A DNA stretch of 64,000 nucleotides from Rhodobacterales bacterium (GTDB lineage Bacteria > Pseudomonadota > Alphaproteobacteria > Rhodobacterales > Rhodobacteraceae): contig PDRY01000013.1 of NCBI GenBank assembly GCA_002748265.1, forward strand, positions 1-64,000, given 5' to 3'. The position numbers and the translations under genes were made by a program. How positions within the stretch are numbered: the stretch's first letter is position 1; each line of letters opens with the position of its first letter. The notes under the pieces are model-generated. The model searched no databases. It worked only from the letters and a program-made list of their open reading frames with translations, and was not told the DNA's origin. Below are positions 45,454 to 55,283 of the stretch, piece by piece.

Positions 45454-46680
45454 ATGCGCACCGCTTGGGTGCATATCGGCCTCCCCAAGACGGGAAGCAC
45501 TGCATTTCAGAATGCTCTTTTTGCGAAGGACTGGGGCTTTGCAGTGCCCGAGCCGGTTGCGACCTCAGAGCCCAAGCACGAGCCGATCGTGGCGGCGATC
45601 CTGTCCCAGGTCGATGGGCTTTTTGATGTCGACCGGCCGCCCCCCGGATTGGGAGGAGGTGCAGCCCTTGATCCGACAGAGTTTCTTTGGCGGCACTTGC
45701 CGGAACACTGGGGCGCGGATGACATCGCTCGGGTGAACCACAGATTCGACCAGTTGCTTGCGTCGTCCAAGGATATGGTGATCTCTGCCGAAGAGCTGTT
45801 TCATGTTCCGGCCTTGGCCGGGCCGCTGGTGGATCGGCTTGCGCCTGCGTTTGACCGGGTGCGGGTCTTGGTGGTCTTGCGCGACCTGAGCGAGTGGATC
45901 CCCTCTCAGCTGGGCCAGCTGTGCCAATCCGAAAGCGCGGAGCTGGATGACCTGGTTCGCGCGGGGCTTGAGTTAGGCGATCTGTATCCCGCGTTTCGGC
46001 TGCGGTTGGGACCGTGGGTGAAACGGCTTGGTCCCGAGAATATCGTTGCCATGCCCTATCATGCTCCGGGCGACGCGCCCCTGCTGGAGCGGATGTTCGG
46101 CAGGCTGCTTGGCGCAGCACCGGTTTTCCCAGCCCAGCTTCGCAGGAATGTTTCGGGCTCAGGTGAACTGATCGCGGTGATGCTGGCGATGCGCCTCACG
46201 GGGCTGGGCGGCTCGCCGGGGCTGTCTCGTGTCGCCAGAATGCTCTTGTCCGTTGGCGGAGATTTTGGCTCAGGGGCTTTGACCCTGACGCCTGAGCGTC
46301 TTGGTCAGATCGTGGCAGAGAATCACGCGGATCTTGAATGGCTTGAAGCCGGGTTGGGCAGTTCCCTGCGCCATCCGCCCCGCAATCCCGGGCTTCCGGT
46401 CGATTCGATCCTGGGCTTGGCCGAAACAGGGGCGCGGCTGATGCCCGATTTCGCGCACCATGTGGCCGCCAAGCTTTCGCTGGACCTGCCAGATGGCCGG
46501 GATGGCCCGAGCCTGCCCGCCTTGGCCGAGCATCTTGCCGGGCTAACGACCCTTCCCGCCGTGCCTGCCGATTTTGATGGGGCGCATTACCTGCGTCTCC
46601 AGCCCGATGTGGCAGCGGCCAAGATGGACCCTGCCGAGCATTATTGCCACCATGGCTTCTTTGAAGGTCGCCGCTACTGA
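45454..46680 (+). CDS. Sulfotransferase-like protein with C-terminal polysaccharide-type tail
   Basis: 408 aa. WVHIGLPKTGSTAFQNAL at the N-terminus is the P-loop-like 5'-phosphosulfate-binding motif of sulfotransferases; VVLRDLSEWIPSQ is in the place of the 3'-phosphate loop. The last 45 residues (YLRLQPDVAAAKMDPAEHYCHHGFFEGR) form a short motif common at the ends of polysaccharide-building glycosyltransferases. It probably sulfates a surface glycan, but acceptor and activity are unproven. It overlaps the convergent DUF2244 gene by 7 bases. Confidence 0.72.
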   Translation: MRTAWVHIGLPKTGSTAFQNALFAKDWGFAVPEPVATSEPKHEPIVAAILSQVDGLFDVDRPPPGLGGGAALDPTEFLWRHLPEHWGADDIARVNHRFDQLLASSKDMVISAEELFHVPALAGPLVDRLAPAFDRVRVLVVLRDLSEWIPSQLGQLCQSESAELDDLVRAGLELGDLYPAFRLRLGPWVKRLGPENIVAMPYHAPGDAPLLERMFGRLLGAAPVFPAQLRRNVSGSGELIAVMLAMRLTGLGGSPGLSRVARMLLSVGGDFGSGALTLTPERLGQIVAENHADLEWLEAGLGSSLRHPPRNPGLPVDSILGLAETGARLMPDFAHHVAAKLSLDLPDGRDGPSLPALAEHLAGLTTLPAVPADFDGAHYLRLQPDVAAAKMDPAEHYCHHGFFEGRRY

Positions 46681-47186
46681 CGCGGCAGGCGCAAATCGCC
46701 AAGGCGTAGGTTGAGCTCTTCGAACAGTTGCTTGCGCTCTTTGGGGGTCAGGAACGCGCCCAGCTCCACCTCGCGGGGGCCGCCCTTGAGCGTCAGGTAG
46801 TCTTCGATTTTCTGGTCGCGGTGCAACTCCGCGCGCATCCAGTGCGGATTGGCTTCCCAATCGAAGCTGCCGCGCCGGGGATCGTGGTGGTGCAAACTGA
46901 CACGGTCCTCCCAGATCACCAGCTCCTCCAGGATGGCGCCGTCGCGATAGCTGCGCTCGATCGCGGCCCAGACGGCCCAGATGGTGAGCACGAAGAACGG
47001 CAGCACCGCCCAGAGCACCACAGTGCCGATCATGGGCGACAGCGGGATCATGACGATGGCCACCGAAGCGATGATGAACCACACGAAGCCCCGTCGGGGC
47101 AGGGACCTGTAGGGCCAGGCGTGCAGCTCGGCCACGGGGCGGGGGGCGTGGCGCGAGGTGGCCGGGGCGATCCATTCATACGGCAT
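46674..47186 (-). CDS. DUF2244 membrane protein
   Basis: 170 aa. Two membrane helices (VWFIIASVAIVMIPLSPMIG and VVLWAVLPFFVLTIWAVW), then a soluble domain (RDGAILEELVIWEDRVSLHHHDP ... FDWEANPHWMR) characteristic of DUF2244. The family is often encoded close to cytochrome oxidase genes, as here. Function unknown. The ATG at 47186 overlaps the cupin stop (TGATG); a GTG one codon earlier is possible. Confidence 0.85.
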   Translation of the reverse strand: MPYEWIAPATSRHAPRPVAELHAWPYRSLPRRGFVWFIIASVAIVMIPLSPMIGTVVLWAVLPFFVLTIWAVWAAIERSYRDGAILEELVIWEDRVSLHHHDPRRGSFDWEANPHWMRAELHRDQKIEDYLTLKGGPREVELGAFLTPKERKQLFEELNLRLGDLRLPRQ

Positions 47187-47530
47187 CACAGGTCTTCCCG
47201 GTCATGGCGGGTGGATGGCGCGGAGATCACGAGGAAGCGCACATCGCTCGGCCCCGGGGCACTGACCTGATGTGGAGTGCCGGGAAGCACGGCGAGCGCC
47301 TGCCCGGTCGTCAGCCGGTGCTCCGATCCATCGCGTTCAATGTGCAGATTGCCCGACAGCACATAGAAGAGCTGCCGCGCGGTGGCATGGCGGTGGCGGC
47401 GCTCGGACCTGCCCGCGGGCATCTGTTCTTCGGTGACCGCAAGGTCCGGCTCATCCAGCAGGCGCCAGCCGTCGCAGACCTCCTGCCAAAGGTAATGCGG
47501 AGCGGTCGTGCAGTCGATGACGGAGCTCAT
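47186..47530 (-). CDS. Small cupin-domain protein
   Basis: 114 aa, a single cupin beta-barrel. The first motif is GRSERRHRHATARQLFYVLSG (H-x-H pattern) and the second PGTPHQVSAPG. Metal binding is likely. Such stand-alone cupins have many roles, so no reaction is proposed. It lies between the ctaD terminator and the DUF2244 gene, and its stop is fused to the DUF2244 start. Confidence 0.82.
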   Translation of the reverse strand: MSSVIDCTTAPHYLWQEVCDGWRLLDEPDLAVTEEQMPAGRSERRHRHATARQLFYVLSGNLHIERDGSEHRLTTGQALAVLPGTPHQVSAPGPSDVRFLVISAPSTRHDREDL

Positions 47531-47552
47531 GTTGCATCCTATGCGTATCCAC

Positions 47553-47586
47553 GAAAAAGGCCCCGACATTTCTGCCGGGGCCTTTG
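47553..47586 (-). terminator. ctaD rho-independent terminator
   Basis: A perfect 10-bp stem (AAAGGCCCCG with CGGGGCCTTT, 47556-47565 and 47576-47585), followed in the ctaD direction by TTTTTC. It lies about 20 bases after the ctaD stop codon. Confidence 0.88.
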
Positions 47587-47604
47587 GATCATTGCAACCT
47601 GCCC

Positions 47605-49284
47605 TTAGTGGGCGTGGCCTTTGTCCCATTCGCTCTGCTTGGGGAGCGTCTCGAACGTGTGCTCCGGCGGCGGCGAGGGCAGGGTCCATTCCAGCGTATC
47701 CGCCCATTCGTTCCACGGGTTGTTCTCGGTCGCGTTCTTCGGCGCCAGCAGCGTCTTGAACAGCATCACGATGAAGAACACGAAGGACACGAAGGCCAGG
47801 ATGGCGCCCCAGGACGAGACGTAGTTCCACAGCGCAAAGGCGTCCGGATAGTCGATGTAACGGCGCGGCATGCCCTGACGGCCCAGGAAGTGCTGGGGGA
47901 AGAAGGTCAGGTTGGCCCCGATGAACATCATCCAGAAGTGCAGGTGACCCGCCCATTCGGGCATCTTCCGGCCCGCGAATTTGGGCAGGTAGAAGTAGAT
48001 CCCGGCAAAGATCGCGAACACGGCGCCCAGCGACATCACGTAGTGGAAGTGCGCGACGACATAGTAGCTGTCGTGATAGGCGCGGTCGACCGGAGCCTGC
48101 GACAGCACGAGGCCGGTCACGCCGCCCACGGTGAACAGGAACAGGAAGCCGAAGGCCCACATCATCGGGGTTTTGAACTCAACCGAGCCGCCCCACATGG
48201 TGGCGATCCAGGAGAAGATCTTAACCCCGGTGGGCACCGCGATCACCATGGTCGCCAGCATGAAGTAGCTCTGCTGGGAAAGGCTCATGCCCACGGTGTA
48301 CATGTGGTGCGCCCAGACGACGAAGCCCAGAACACCGATCGCGATCATGGCCCAGACCATCGGCAGATAGCCGAACACGGGCTTCTTGGAGAAGGTCGCG
48401 ATCACGTGGCTGATGATGCCAAAGCCGGGGATGATGATGATGTACACTTCCGGGTGGCCGAAGAACCACAGGATGTGCTGGTAAAGGATCGGATCACCGC
48501 CGCCGGCCGGGTCGAAGAAGGTCGTCCCGAAGTTGCGGTCCATCAGGAGCATGGTGATCGCGCCGGCCAGAACGGGCAGAGCCAGAAGGATCATCCAGGC
48601 GGTGATGAAGATCGACCACGCGAAGAGCGGCACCTTGAACAGGGTCATGCCGGGGGCACGCATGTTCAGGAAGGTGGTGATGATGTTGATCGCACCGAGG
48701 ATCGAGCTGGCGCCCGACACGTGCACGGCGAAGATCGCCAGATCCATGGACATGCCTGCTTCGCGCACCGACAGCGGCGGGTACAGCACCCAGCCCACGC
48801 CGGAGCCCAGCTGGCCGTTGCCACCCGGTGCAAGCATCGACGCAACACCCAGAGCCACACCGGCCACGAACAGCCAGTAGGACAGGTTGTTGAGGCGCGG
48901 GAAGGACATATCCGGTGCGCCGATTTGCAGCGGCATCAGGTAGTTACCAAAGCCGCCGAACAGCGCGGGGATCACGACGAAGAACATCATCAGCACACCG
49001 TGATAGGTGATCATGACGTTCCACAGATGGCCATTGGGCACGCAGTCTTCGGCGCCGAACATCCCGCCCAGCAGGCGCGCGCCATCGGCACACATATACT
49101 GGACGCCGGGCTCCATGAGCTCCAGACGCATGTAAACCGTGAACAGGACGGAAATCAGGCCTGCGATCCCTGCGGTGAACAGGTAAAGGATCCCGATATC
49201 CTTGTGGTTGGTGGACATGAACCACCGGGTAAAGAAGCCCCGGTTGTCTTCGTGGTCATGCCCGTGGACGACTGCGTCTGCCAT
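47605..49284 (-). CDS. ctaD: Cytochrome c oxidase (aa3-type) subunit I
   Basis: 559 aa with 12 membrane helices. Heme a/a3 and CuB ligands are all visible: H95 (TYHGVLM), H277 and Y281 (GHPEVY, the cross-linked His-Tyr), H326/H327 (AHHMYT), and the two histidines of VAHFHYVMS. It is the catalytic subunit that reduces oxygen and pumps protons in the inner membrane. It stands alone here, with its own terminator; ctaC and ctaE are elsewhere, the usual arrangement in Rhodobacterales. Confidence 0.97.
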   Translation of the reverse strand: MADAVVHGHDHEDNRGFFTRWFMSTNHKDIGILYLFTAGIAGLISVLFTVYMRLELMEPGVQYMCADGARLLGGMFGAEDCVPNGHLWNVMITYHGVLMMFFVVIPALFGGFGNYLMPLQIGAPDMSFPRLNNLSYWLFVAGVALGVASMLAPGGNGQLGSGVGWVLYPPLSVREAGMSMDLAIFAVHVSGASSILGAINIITTFLNMRAPGMTLFKVPLFAWSIFITAWMILLALPVLAGAITMLLMDRNFGTTFFDPAGGGDPILYQHILWFFGHPEVYIIIIPGFGIISHVIATFSKKPVFGYLPMVWAMIAIGVLGFVVWAHHMYTVGMSLSQQSYFMLATMVIAVPTGVKIFSWIATMWGGSVEFKTPMMWAFGFLFLFTVGGVTGLVLSQAPVDRAYHDSYYVVAHFHYVMSLGAVFAIFAGIYFYLPKFAGRKMPEWAGHLHFWMMFIGANLTFFPQHFLGRQGMPRRYIDYPDAFALWNYVSSWGAILAFVSFVFFIVMLFKTLLAPKNATENNPWNEWADTLEWTLPSPPPEHTFETLPKQSEWDKGHAH

Positions 49285-49570
49285 GAACTCTCCCCAAGGT
49301 TGCGATTTGGGGGCGAGTCGCGATCGACCACCCCGAAATTAAACCCTTTCTAGAGAGGCTGTTCCTGTTGAGCAATATTCAAGCACGGGAATACCTGCCC
49401 AAAACGACCAAATTGTCGCAGGCAGATCAGGTAACCACGTGTCAGCCGTGGGGAAGGCTTATGCGCTTGATCTAGGGGCGCGGGTGTGGCGCTACATTGA
49501 TCTGCGTCAAACCACTTGGTGCGGCGGGTTGTCGCGTGATAGCCCTAAGGCAGCGAGGGGAGGTGCGCCG

Positions 49571-50494
49571 ATGCGTGCTGTGCTGGCAATCGCGATGATC
49601 ATCGGTTGGGCCGGGGCGGCGTCGCCCCAGGTCGCGGATCCTGCGCTCCTCGCGCCTCCGGCCTCGGAGGCCCCCGCTCCGCCTGAGGCCGGGCGCCGCT
49701 GCGATGTCACCGGGTCGCGCTGCATTGCGGTATCGTCCTATGTGCCCGATGTCTGCGCCCAGATCGACTACGCCGCCCGCGATGCCGGGCTTGATGTTCA
49801 TTTCTTTGTCCGGCTGCTCTGGCAAGAGAGCCGCTTTGACGCCAATGCCATCAGCCCCGCCGGGGCGCAGGGGATCGCCCAGTTCATGCCCGGCACGGCC
49901 CGTCGGCGCGGGCTAGCAGACCCGTTCAACCCGGCGGAGGCGATCATCGCTTCGGCGCGCTATCTGTCTGAGCTGGAGCAGACCTTCGGATCACTCGGGC
50001 TCGCGGCGGTTGCTTACAATGCCGGAGAAGACCGCGCGGCGGCCTTTCTGGGCGGCAACGACTGGCTGCCCGCCGAAACCGAAGCCTATGTCAGCCTGAT
50101 CACCGGCCTGACAGCGAAGGACTGGCGCGAAGGCGCCGCCCCGCCCGATCTGCGGCTTGATCCGGTCAAGCCGTTTCGCCAGGCCTGCGTGTCGCAGGCG
50201 CGCGGGCGCGGGATCGTCGCGTTCCGCCCGCCAGATGGGCAGGCGCGTCCCTGGGGCGCGATCCTATATGCAAATGCGCGGCGCAGCGCGGTAGAGCGCC
50301 GGGTGTCGGGGCTGCGCCGTGCCGGGCATTTGGAGGGCATGGAGGTCAGCTTCGTGCGGCGGCGCATGCCCGCCCAGCCGCGCCCGGTGCACACGGCGCA
50401 GATCGGCGCGGACAGCCGGAGCGGGGCCGCCAGCCATTGCGCGCGCCTGACCGCGCGGGGCGTTGCCTGCATTGTGCTGAAAAACGATCTCTAG
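49571..50494 (+). CDS. Lytic transglycosylase (SLT family)
   Basis: 307 aa from the ATG at 49571, which has GAGGGGAGG upstream. A signal peptide (VLAIAMIIGWAGAASPQ) is followed by the SLT domain, with catalytic E86 in LLWQESRFD, then SPAGAQGIAQFMPGTA and AVAYNAGEDRA. It cleaves peptidoglycan to anhydro-muropeptides in the periplasm. The C-terminal 100 residues contain a SPOR-like stretch (three Cys, YANARRSAVERRV). The frame is open upstream, but without a start region or signal. Confidence 0.9.
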   Translation: MRAVLAIAMIIGWAGAASPQVADPALLAPPASEAPAPPEAGRRCDVTGSRCIAVSSYVPDVCAQIDYAARDAGLDVHFFVRLLWQESRFDANAISPAGAQGIAQFMPGTARRRGLADPFNPAEAIIASARYLSELEQTFGSLGLAAVAYNAGEDRAAAFLGGNDWLPAETEAYVSLITGLTAKDWREGAAPPDLRLDPVKPFRQACVSQARGRGIVAFRPPDGQARPWGAILYANARRSAVERRVSGLRRAGHLEGMEVSFVRRRMPAQPRPVHTAQIGADSRSGAASHCARLTARGVACIVLKNDL

Positions 50495-50503
50495 CGGCAG
50501 GCG

Positions 50504-51160
50504 TCAGGCCGGGTCCGGGAAATGGGCCGCAAAGCGGTCCTTCAGCGCGACGTCGAGATCGGCCATGGTCACCGGCAGCCCGAGATCGACCAGCGATGTG
50601 ACCCCATGCCCGGTGATCCCGCAGGGGACGATCCCGTCGAAATGGCTCAGGTCGGGCTCTACATTGACCGAAATTCCGTGAAAACTGACCCATTTGCGCA
50701 GGCGGATACCGATGGCGGCGATCTTGTCTTCGCGCATCTCTCCGGTGGGGAGGGGGGGCTTTTCGGGGCGCTCGATCCAGACGCCCACGCGCCCTTCGCG
50801 GATATGGCCGCGCAGCCCGAAGGAGGCGAGGGAATCGATCACCCAGCCCTCCAGGGCTTTGACAAAGGCGCGCACATCGCGCCCGCGCTTGTCGAGATCC
50901 AGCATGACATAGACGACCCGCTGGCCGGGCCCGTGATAGGTGTATTGCCCGCCGCGCCGGGCTTCATAGACGGGGAATCGATCCGGATCGCGCAGGTCTT
51001 CGGATTTGGCCGATGTGCCCGCCGTGTAGAGCGGCGGGTGTTCGAGCAGCCACAGTGCCTCATCCGCGCGGCCCTCGCGGATCGCGACGACGCGCTCCTC
51101 CATGACGCGCAGGGCGTCTTCGTAGGACGTGAGCCCGTCAGAGATGATCCACTCCACCAT
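50504..51160 (-). CDS. lipB: Octanoyl-ACP:protein N-octanoyltransferase
   Basis: 218 aa. The LipB signature [12 protein letters not shown] is at 69-80, with the catalytic pair K146 (DKIAAIGIR) and C180 (VPCGI). It transfers octanoate from ACP to lipoyl domains, the first step of lipoate synthesis. Start ATG 51160 lies next to the stop of the universal stress gene. Confidence 0.96.
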   Translation of the reverse strand: MVEWIISDGLTSYEDALRVMEERVVAIREGRADEALWLLEHPPLYTAGTSAKSEDLRDPDRFPVYEARRGGQYTYHGPGQRVVYVMLDLDKRGRDVRAFVKALEGWVIDSLASFGLRGHIREGRVGVWIERPEKPPLPTGEMREDKIAAIGIRLRKWVSFHGISVNVEPDLSHFDGIVPCGITGHGVTSLVDLGLPVTMADLDVALKDRFAAHFPDPA

Positions 51161-51161
51161 G

Positions 51162-52013
51162 CTAGCGCATCACCAGAACCGGCACCTTGCACGACCGGAT
51201 CATTTCCGTGGTCGTGGAGCCGATGATGAGCCGCCGCACGCGCGAATGGCCATAGGCGCCCATCACGAGAAGCTCATGGTCATCCTCTTCGGTGAGCTGG
51301 GCGAGGACCGCTTCGGGCTCGCCCTCGCGGATCAGGATTTCGGCCGCGCGCCCGGCGTCCTGCAGGGTCTTTTGCGCGCGCTCCAACGCCTCGCGCACGG
51401 CGGGCGTGTCCTTCCCGGCGGTGACCAGCACCATGCGCAGATCTCCGAACAGGGCGCTTTGGGCCATGCGTTCCACCGCCCGCTGGGCGGAGGCACTGCC
51501 GTCGAAGGCCACGAGCACGCGCGAAACTGGTTGGAAGGCGCTGTTGGCGATCAGCACGGGTTTGTGCGTGGCGCGCAGGATGCGTTCCAGGTTCGACCCC
51601 AGATGCTGCATCGCCACGCCTTCGGTTTCACCGCGCTTGCCGATCACGATGGCCTCGCCGCTGTCTTCCTTGGCGGTGATCGTTTCGATCAGATCGCCTT
51701 GGCGCAGGCGGGTTTCGACGGAGATCCCATCCGCTTCGATAAGCGCGCGGGCGTCGTCCAGAATGGCGCGGCCGTGCTCATGGGCGAGCTTGGCGCGTTC
51801 CGCATCCAGATCGGACAGCTTTTCCAGCAGGCGCGAGCGGGCGCCCAGCCGGATGGCGCCGCTCAGGTCTTGCTGGCCGCCATCCTCGTGCGGGGGCATC
51901 ACGTGATAGAGCTTCACGCCCCAGCCATTGGCCTTGGCGATCCAGGCGGCGTGGTGGCAGACGCTTTCGGCATAGGCAGAGCCGTCAACGAGCGCGATCA
52001 GGGTATTGGTCAT
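51162..52013 (-). CDS. Tandem universal stress protein (UspA)
   Basis: 283 aa made of two Usp domains. The second has a complete nucleotide-binding pattern ([14 protein letters not shown] ... [22 protein letters not shown]), the G-2x-G-9x-G-S/T type of ATP-binding Usp proteins. The first ([13 protein letters not shown]) is more degenerate. It lies 15 bases downstream of the SulP gene on the same strand; SulP-Usp pairs are common and suggest shared expression. Confidence 0.9.
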   Translation of the reverse strand: MTNTLIALVDGSAYAESVCHHAAWIAKANGWGVKLYHVMPPHEDGGQQDLSGAIRLGARSRLLEKLSDLDAERAKLAHEHGRAILDDARALIEADGISVETRLRQGDLIETITAKEDSGEAIVIGKRGETEGVAMQHLGSNLERILRATHKPVLIANSAFQPVSRVLVAFDGSASAQRAVERMAQSALFGDLRMVLVTAGKDTPAVREALERAQKTLQDAGRAAEILIREGEPEAVLAQLTEEDDHELLVMGAYGHSRVRRLIIGSTTTEMIRSCKVPVLVMR

Positions 52014-52028
52014 GACAGGCGCCTTTCC

Positions 52029-53519
52029 TTAGTGGCCCAGAAGGTCGTCCATCGCGCCGGGCCGGTCATGCAGCGCCAGCCGATCCACGATGGTCTCCGA
52101 TGCCGCGTTCATGCCGATCAGATCGACGTCGGCCCCTTCCCGGCGGAACTTGAGCACAGCCATGTCCAGGGCCGCAACCGCCGAAATGTCCCAGATATGG
52201 GCGCGGCTCACGTCGATGGTCACCTTTTCGGGCGCTTCGCGGAAATCGAAGGATTTCATGAAGTCCTCGGTCGAGGCAAAGAAAAGCTGGCCCTCGATGC
52301 GATAGGTGCGGTGCGTGCCGTCCGGGGTGATGTCGCTGCTGACCCGGAAGATCTGAGAAATCTTCCACGCGAAGAACAGGCCCGACAGCAGCACACCCAC
52401 CAGCACGCCGATGGCGAGGTTGTGGGTGTAGACCACGAAGAACACCGTCGCGATCATCACGATCGACGACGATCTGGGGTGTTCACGCAGGTTGCGGATC
52501 GACGACCACGAGAACGTTCCGATCGACACCATGATCATGATCGCGACCAGAGCAGGCATCGGGATGATGCCCACGATATCGCCCAGAGCCACCACCATGA
52601 TCAGCAAAAGCACCCCGGCGGCAAAGCTGGACAGCCGCCCGCGCCCGCCGGATTTCACGTTGATCATGGACTGCCCGATCATCGCGCAGCCTGCCATGCC
52701 GCCGATGAAGCCGGTGGCGGTGTTGGCCAGACCCTGGCCGATGCATTCCTGATTGCGGTCGCTGGGCGTGTCGGTCAGATCGTCCACGAGTTGCTGGGTC
52801 ATCAGGCTCTCCAGCAGCCCGACCACCGCCACGGCGATGGAGTAGGGGGCGATGATGGTCAGGGTTTCAAGCGTTAGCGGGATATCGGGGATCAGGAACA
52901 CGGGCAGCGTATCGGGCAATGCGCCCATATCTGATACGGTGCGCACGTCCCAGCCCATGGCGACGGTCAGGGCCGTCAGGACAATGATTGTGACCAGAGG
53001 CGAGGGGATCGCCGTGGTCAGGCGCGGGAAGAGGTAGATGATCGCCAGCCCGGCCGCGACCAACGCATAGGTGAGCCAGCCGACCTTGGCCGGGTCCAGC
53101 TCCGGCAGCTGCGCCATGAAGATCAGGATCGCGAGCGCATTCACGAAGCCGGTCATGACGGATTTCGACACGAAGCGCATGACATAGCCCAGCCTGAGCA
53201 GCCCCGCGCCGATCTGCAACAGCCCCGCCAGAACGGTGGCCGCCAACAGGTATTGCAGGCCGTGATCGCGCACCAAGGTGACCATCAAGACCGCCGTCGC
53301 CGCCGTTGCCGCAGAAATCATCCCCGGCCGCCCGCCGGTGATCGCGGTGATGACGGCAATGGAGAAGGACGCATAAAGCCCCACCTTTGGGTCCACCCCC
53401 GCGATGATCGAAAAGGCGATGGCCTCGGGGATCAGGGCGAGCGCAACGACAAGACCCGAAAGCAGGTCTCCGCGGATGTTGTGGGTCCATTGGTGGCGAT
53501 AGCGGGCAAGTGAGATCAT
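52029..53519 (-). CDS. SulP-family anion transporter with STAS domain
   Basis: 496 aa. About 10-12 membrane helices, including the family-typical start [34 protein letters not shown], then a cytoplasmic STAS domain at the C-terminus ([25 protein letters not shown]). Substrates in the family include sulfate and bicarbonate; sequence alone does not decide. It precedes the tandem Usp gene. Confidence 0.92.
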   Translation of the reverse strand: MISLARYRHQWTHNIRGDLLSGLVVALALIPEAIAFSIIAGVDPKVGLYASFSIAVITAITGGRPGMISAATAATAVLMVTLVRDHGLQYLLAATVLAGLLQIGAGLLRLGYVMRFVSKSVMTGFVNALAILIFMAQLPELDPAKVGWLTYALVAAGLAIIYLFPRLTTAIPSPLVTIIVLTALTVAMGWDVRTVSDMGALPDTLPVFLIPDIPLTLETLTIIAPYSIAVAVVGLLESLMTQQLVDDLTDTPSDRNQECIGQGLANTATGFIGGMAGCAMIGQSMINVKSGGRGRLSSFAAGVLLLIMVVALGDIVGIIPMPALVAIMIMVSIGTFSWSSIRNLREHPRSSSIVMIATVFFVVYTHNLAIGVLVGVLLSGLFFAWKISQIFRVSSDITPDGTHRTYRIEGQLFFASTEDFMKSFDFREAPEKVTIDVSRAHIWDISAVAALDMAVLKFRREGADVDLIGMNAASETIVDRLALHDRPGAMDDLLGH

Positions 53520-53987
53520 GGCGAAGTCTGCTCCGATGGCGCGCCGCAGCGGGAGGGGCGCCCGATTGATTGCAACAATGCGACGTGGAAGTGCTTTGCG
53601 CGCAGCCTATAGGGGCGCGGGCCGGTCTTGCCAACCCGTCGGCGGGCTCGCGTGGGGCATCGTGATGGCGAGGGGCGGGCCGCGACCCGGGCCCAACCGA
53701 GCGCCGCCGCTGTGGGGAGCGATGATTTGCTGGGTCTCGCGTCATTCCATCTTGAGGAGCCGCGATTCGGCATCGCGGTCCTGTGCCGTGGTCCATGCAG
53801 GGACCTGATGCGTCTTCGCCCAGAGCCCGGCAGGAGGGCAATATAAAGAGAGAGTGATGTTGGTGGTGCCTTTGCGGGCGCCGTTCTGGGGGCCGATCTT
53901 CGCCGCTGAAAAGAAATTCGCGCGATTGTGCATTTCGCTCTTGCAGCCCCCGGCCGGTTTTTCTAAATGACGCCCTACCAAACGGAT
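53520..53987. other. Intergenic region before tRNA-Gly
   Basis: This 468-base stretch holds no convincing gene. Just upstream of the SulP start is a small inverted repeat, ATTGCAACAAT (about 53571). The rest includes the promoter region of the tRNA. Open frames here are short and lack start signals. Confidence 0.4.
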
Positions 53988-54062
53988 GCGGGTGTAGCTC
54001 AGGGGTAGAGCATTACCTTGCCAAGGTAAGGGTCGTGAGTTCGAATCTCATCACCCGCTCCA
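53988..54062 (+). tRNA. tRNA-Gly (GCC)
   Basis: 75 nt including an encoded CCA. Acceptor stem GCGGGTG with CACCCGC, D-loop AGCTCAGGGGTAGAGC, anticodon loop with GCC between ACCTT and AAGGT, T-loop GTTCGAATC. Unlike the tRNA-Ser in this window, it carries the CCA end. Confidence 0.97.
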
Positions 54063-54215
54063 GTTTGGGAGTTCCTGACAATATGTGACGTGATCTTGGG
54101 CAGCAAAATCTGCGCCATTGTCGTGTGATCTGCGGCCCGCTTTGGTCCGCACCCAGGGCGGAGCCGGAGAGATGCTTCCGAACGCCGCGCCTGGTAGGAC
54201 TGATCATGATCAGCC

Positions 54216-54839
54216 TTACGGTGTGAGCTCGGCCTGTCCCTTCACGGCAATGCCACGATCCGACGTCGAGACCATGCCGCTCCGCGTCTTGGTGATCTTG
54301 TAGACCGTCGCCGGAGGCAGATTGCGCCATGTCCACCCGATCCGATGCGCTTCAAGCCCGAGTTGCTGAAGCAGATCCGGCGCGACCGGACACCGGAGGC
54401 CATAAGTGAACTGCACAAAGGCGCCGCCCGGACGCAGGTGATCAAACGCGCCTACAAGGATCGCTTCGACGACATGCCTTGGCATGGACAAGAGCCCCAG
54501 CCCGCTCAGAACCATGCCTGCCTCGCGGCCAAAGAGGCGCATCGTTTGCAGCTCGGTGGCGCTGGCATTGTGGATTTGCGCCTTGGGGTGCTGCGCGGAG
54601 AGCGCTTCGGCAAAGGTGGGGTTGAGCTCGATCATGGCGATGTGCTCTTCAAGCACGCCGCGCCCGATTGCGGCGCGGGTGAACACGCCGGTTCCGGGGC
54701 CCAGCTCGATGATCGGGCCAAGGCCGGGACGGATGTCCTTGGTCATGAGGCGGGCCAAAGCCTGACCTGAGGGCGACACCGCCGCAATCTCTAGCGGATT
54801 TTTGGCCCATTGGCCGAGGAACTTGAACTGGTCACGCAT
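54216..54839 (-). CDS. SAM-dependent methyltransferase, PmtA-like
   Basis: 207 aa. Motif I is IIELGPGTGVFTRAAI, with AMIELNPTFAE as the following acidic strand; the fold is a class I methyltransferase. Length and the N-terminus (FLGQWAKNPLEIAAVSPSG) fit the phospholipid N-methyltransferase (PmtA) group, which makes phosphatidylcholine from phosphatidylethanolamine, though rRNA-dimethylase-like relatives share these motifs. The ATG at 54839 is the first that keeps this N-terminus. Confidence 0.78.
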   Translation of the reverse strand: MRDQFKFLGQWAKNPLEIAAVSPSGQALARLMTKDIRPGLGPIIELGPGTGVFTRAAIGRGVLEEHIAMIELNPTFAEALSAQHPKAQIHNASATELQTMRLFGREAGMVLSGLGLLSMPRHVVEAILVGAFDHLRPGGAFVQFTYGLRCPVAPDLLQQLGLEAHRIGWTWRNLPPATVYKITKTRSGMVSTSDRGIAVKGQAELTP

Positions 54840-55241
54840 TGCTTTGCCTTGTCGGATCCGTTTCTGATCCGGTTGTTCTCCGGTTCCGTGCCACAATTAT
54901 GACACCAGAGTAGTTTGGGGCTGTCGGAGCCCGGGTGTTCAGCGACAGGCACCGTGATTTCGCCGTTTCGGCTTGCAAACGACGGACCCCTTTCGTGCGT
55001 CATGAAGCGGTGGTGCCCCTCCGACATTTCACCCCTGTCGGGGCATTCCATCAGATCTGTGACACGTGGTCTGGGGCGCTGTTGGTGCCCGTTTCGACAG
55101 GGGCGTAGCTCGGTGTGGCGCGATATCGGTCAGTCTCCATCGCATGCGGGGCGCGGCTTGTGACCTTGCGGCACGGCCCTCACAAACCCTTGCGGCAGAT
55201 CACCCATCGGGTGCAGCCTTCCAGGCAATTGGGAGGACAAT
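54840..55241. other. Divergent promoter region between methyltransferase and fadD
   Basis: A 400-base gap with no convincing full-length gene. Near 54853 CGGATC and GATCCG flank a short loop, a possible hairpin or operator for the methyltransferase. At 55231 a strong GGGAGG ribosome binding site introduces the fadD upstream ORF. An acyl-CoA-responsive operator would be expected here, but I could not identify one. Confidence 0.4.
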
Positions 55242-55283
55242 ATGATTTTGATGACACGTTTCGTGCGGGCGCTCCTGTCGTGA
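55242..55283 (+). CDS. 13-codon upstream ORF coupled to fadD
   Basis: ATG at 55242 with GGGAGGACA just upstream encodes MILMTRFVRALLS and stops with TGA at 55281-55283. That stop overlaps the GTG start of fadD (GTGA). The strong ribosome binding site belongs to this ORF; fadD has none of its own. This suggests a leader peptide whose translation feeds or limits fadD. Whether the peptide has any function is unknown. Confidence 0.5.
   Translation: MILMTRFVRALLS

Noticed and set aside
53742-53981. 79-codon minus-strand frame before tRNA-Gly
   Set aside because: No recognisable motif, no ribosome binding site and unusual composition; treated as non-coding.
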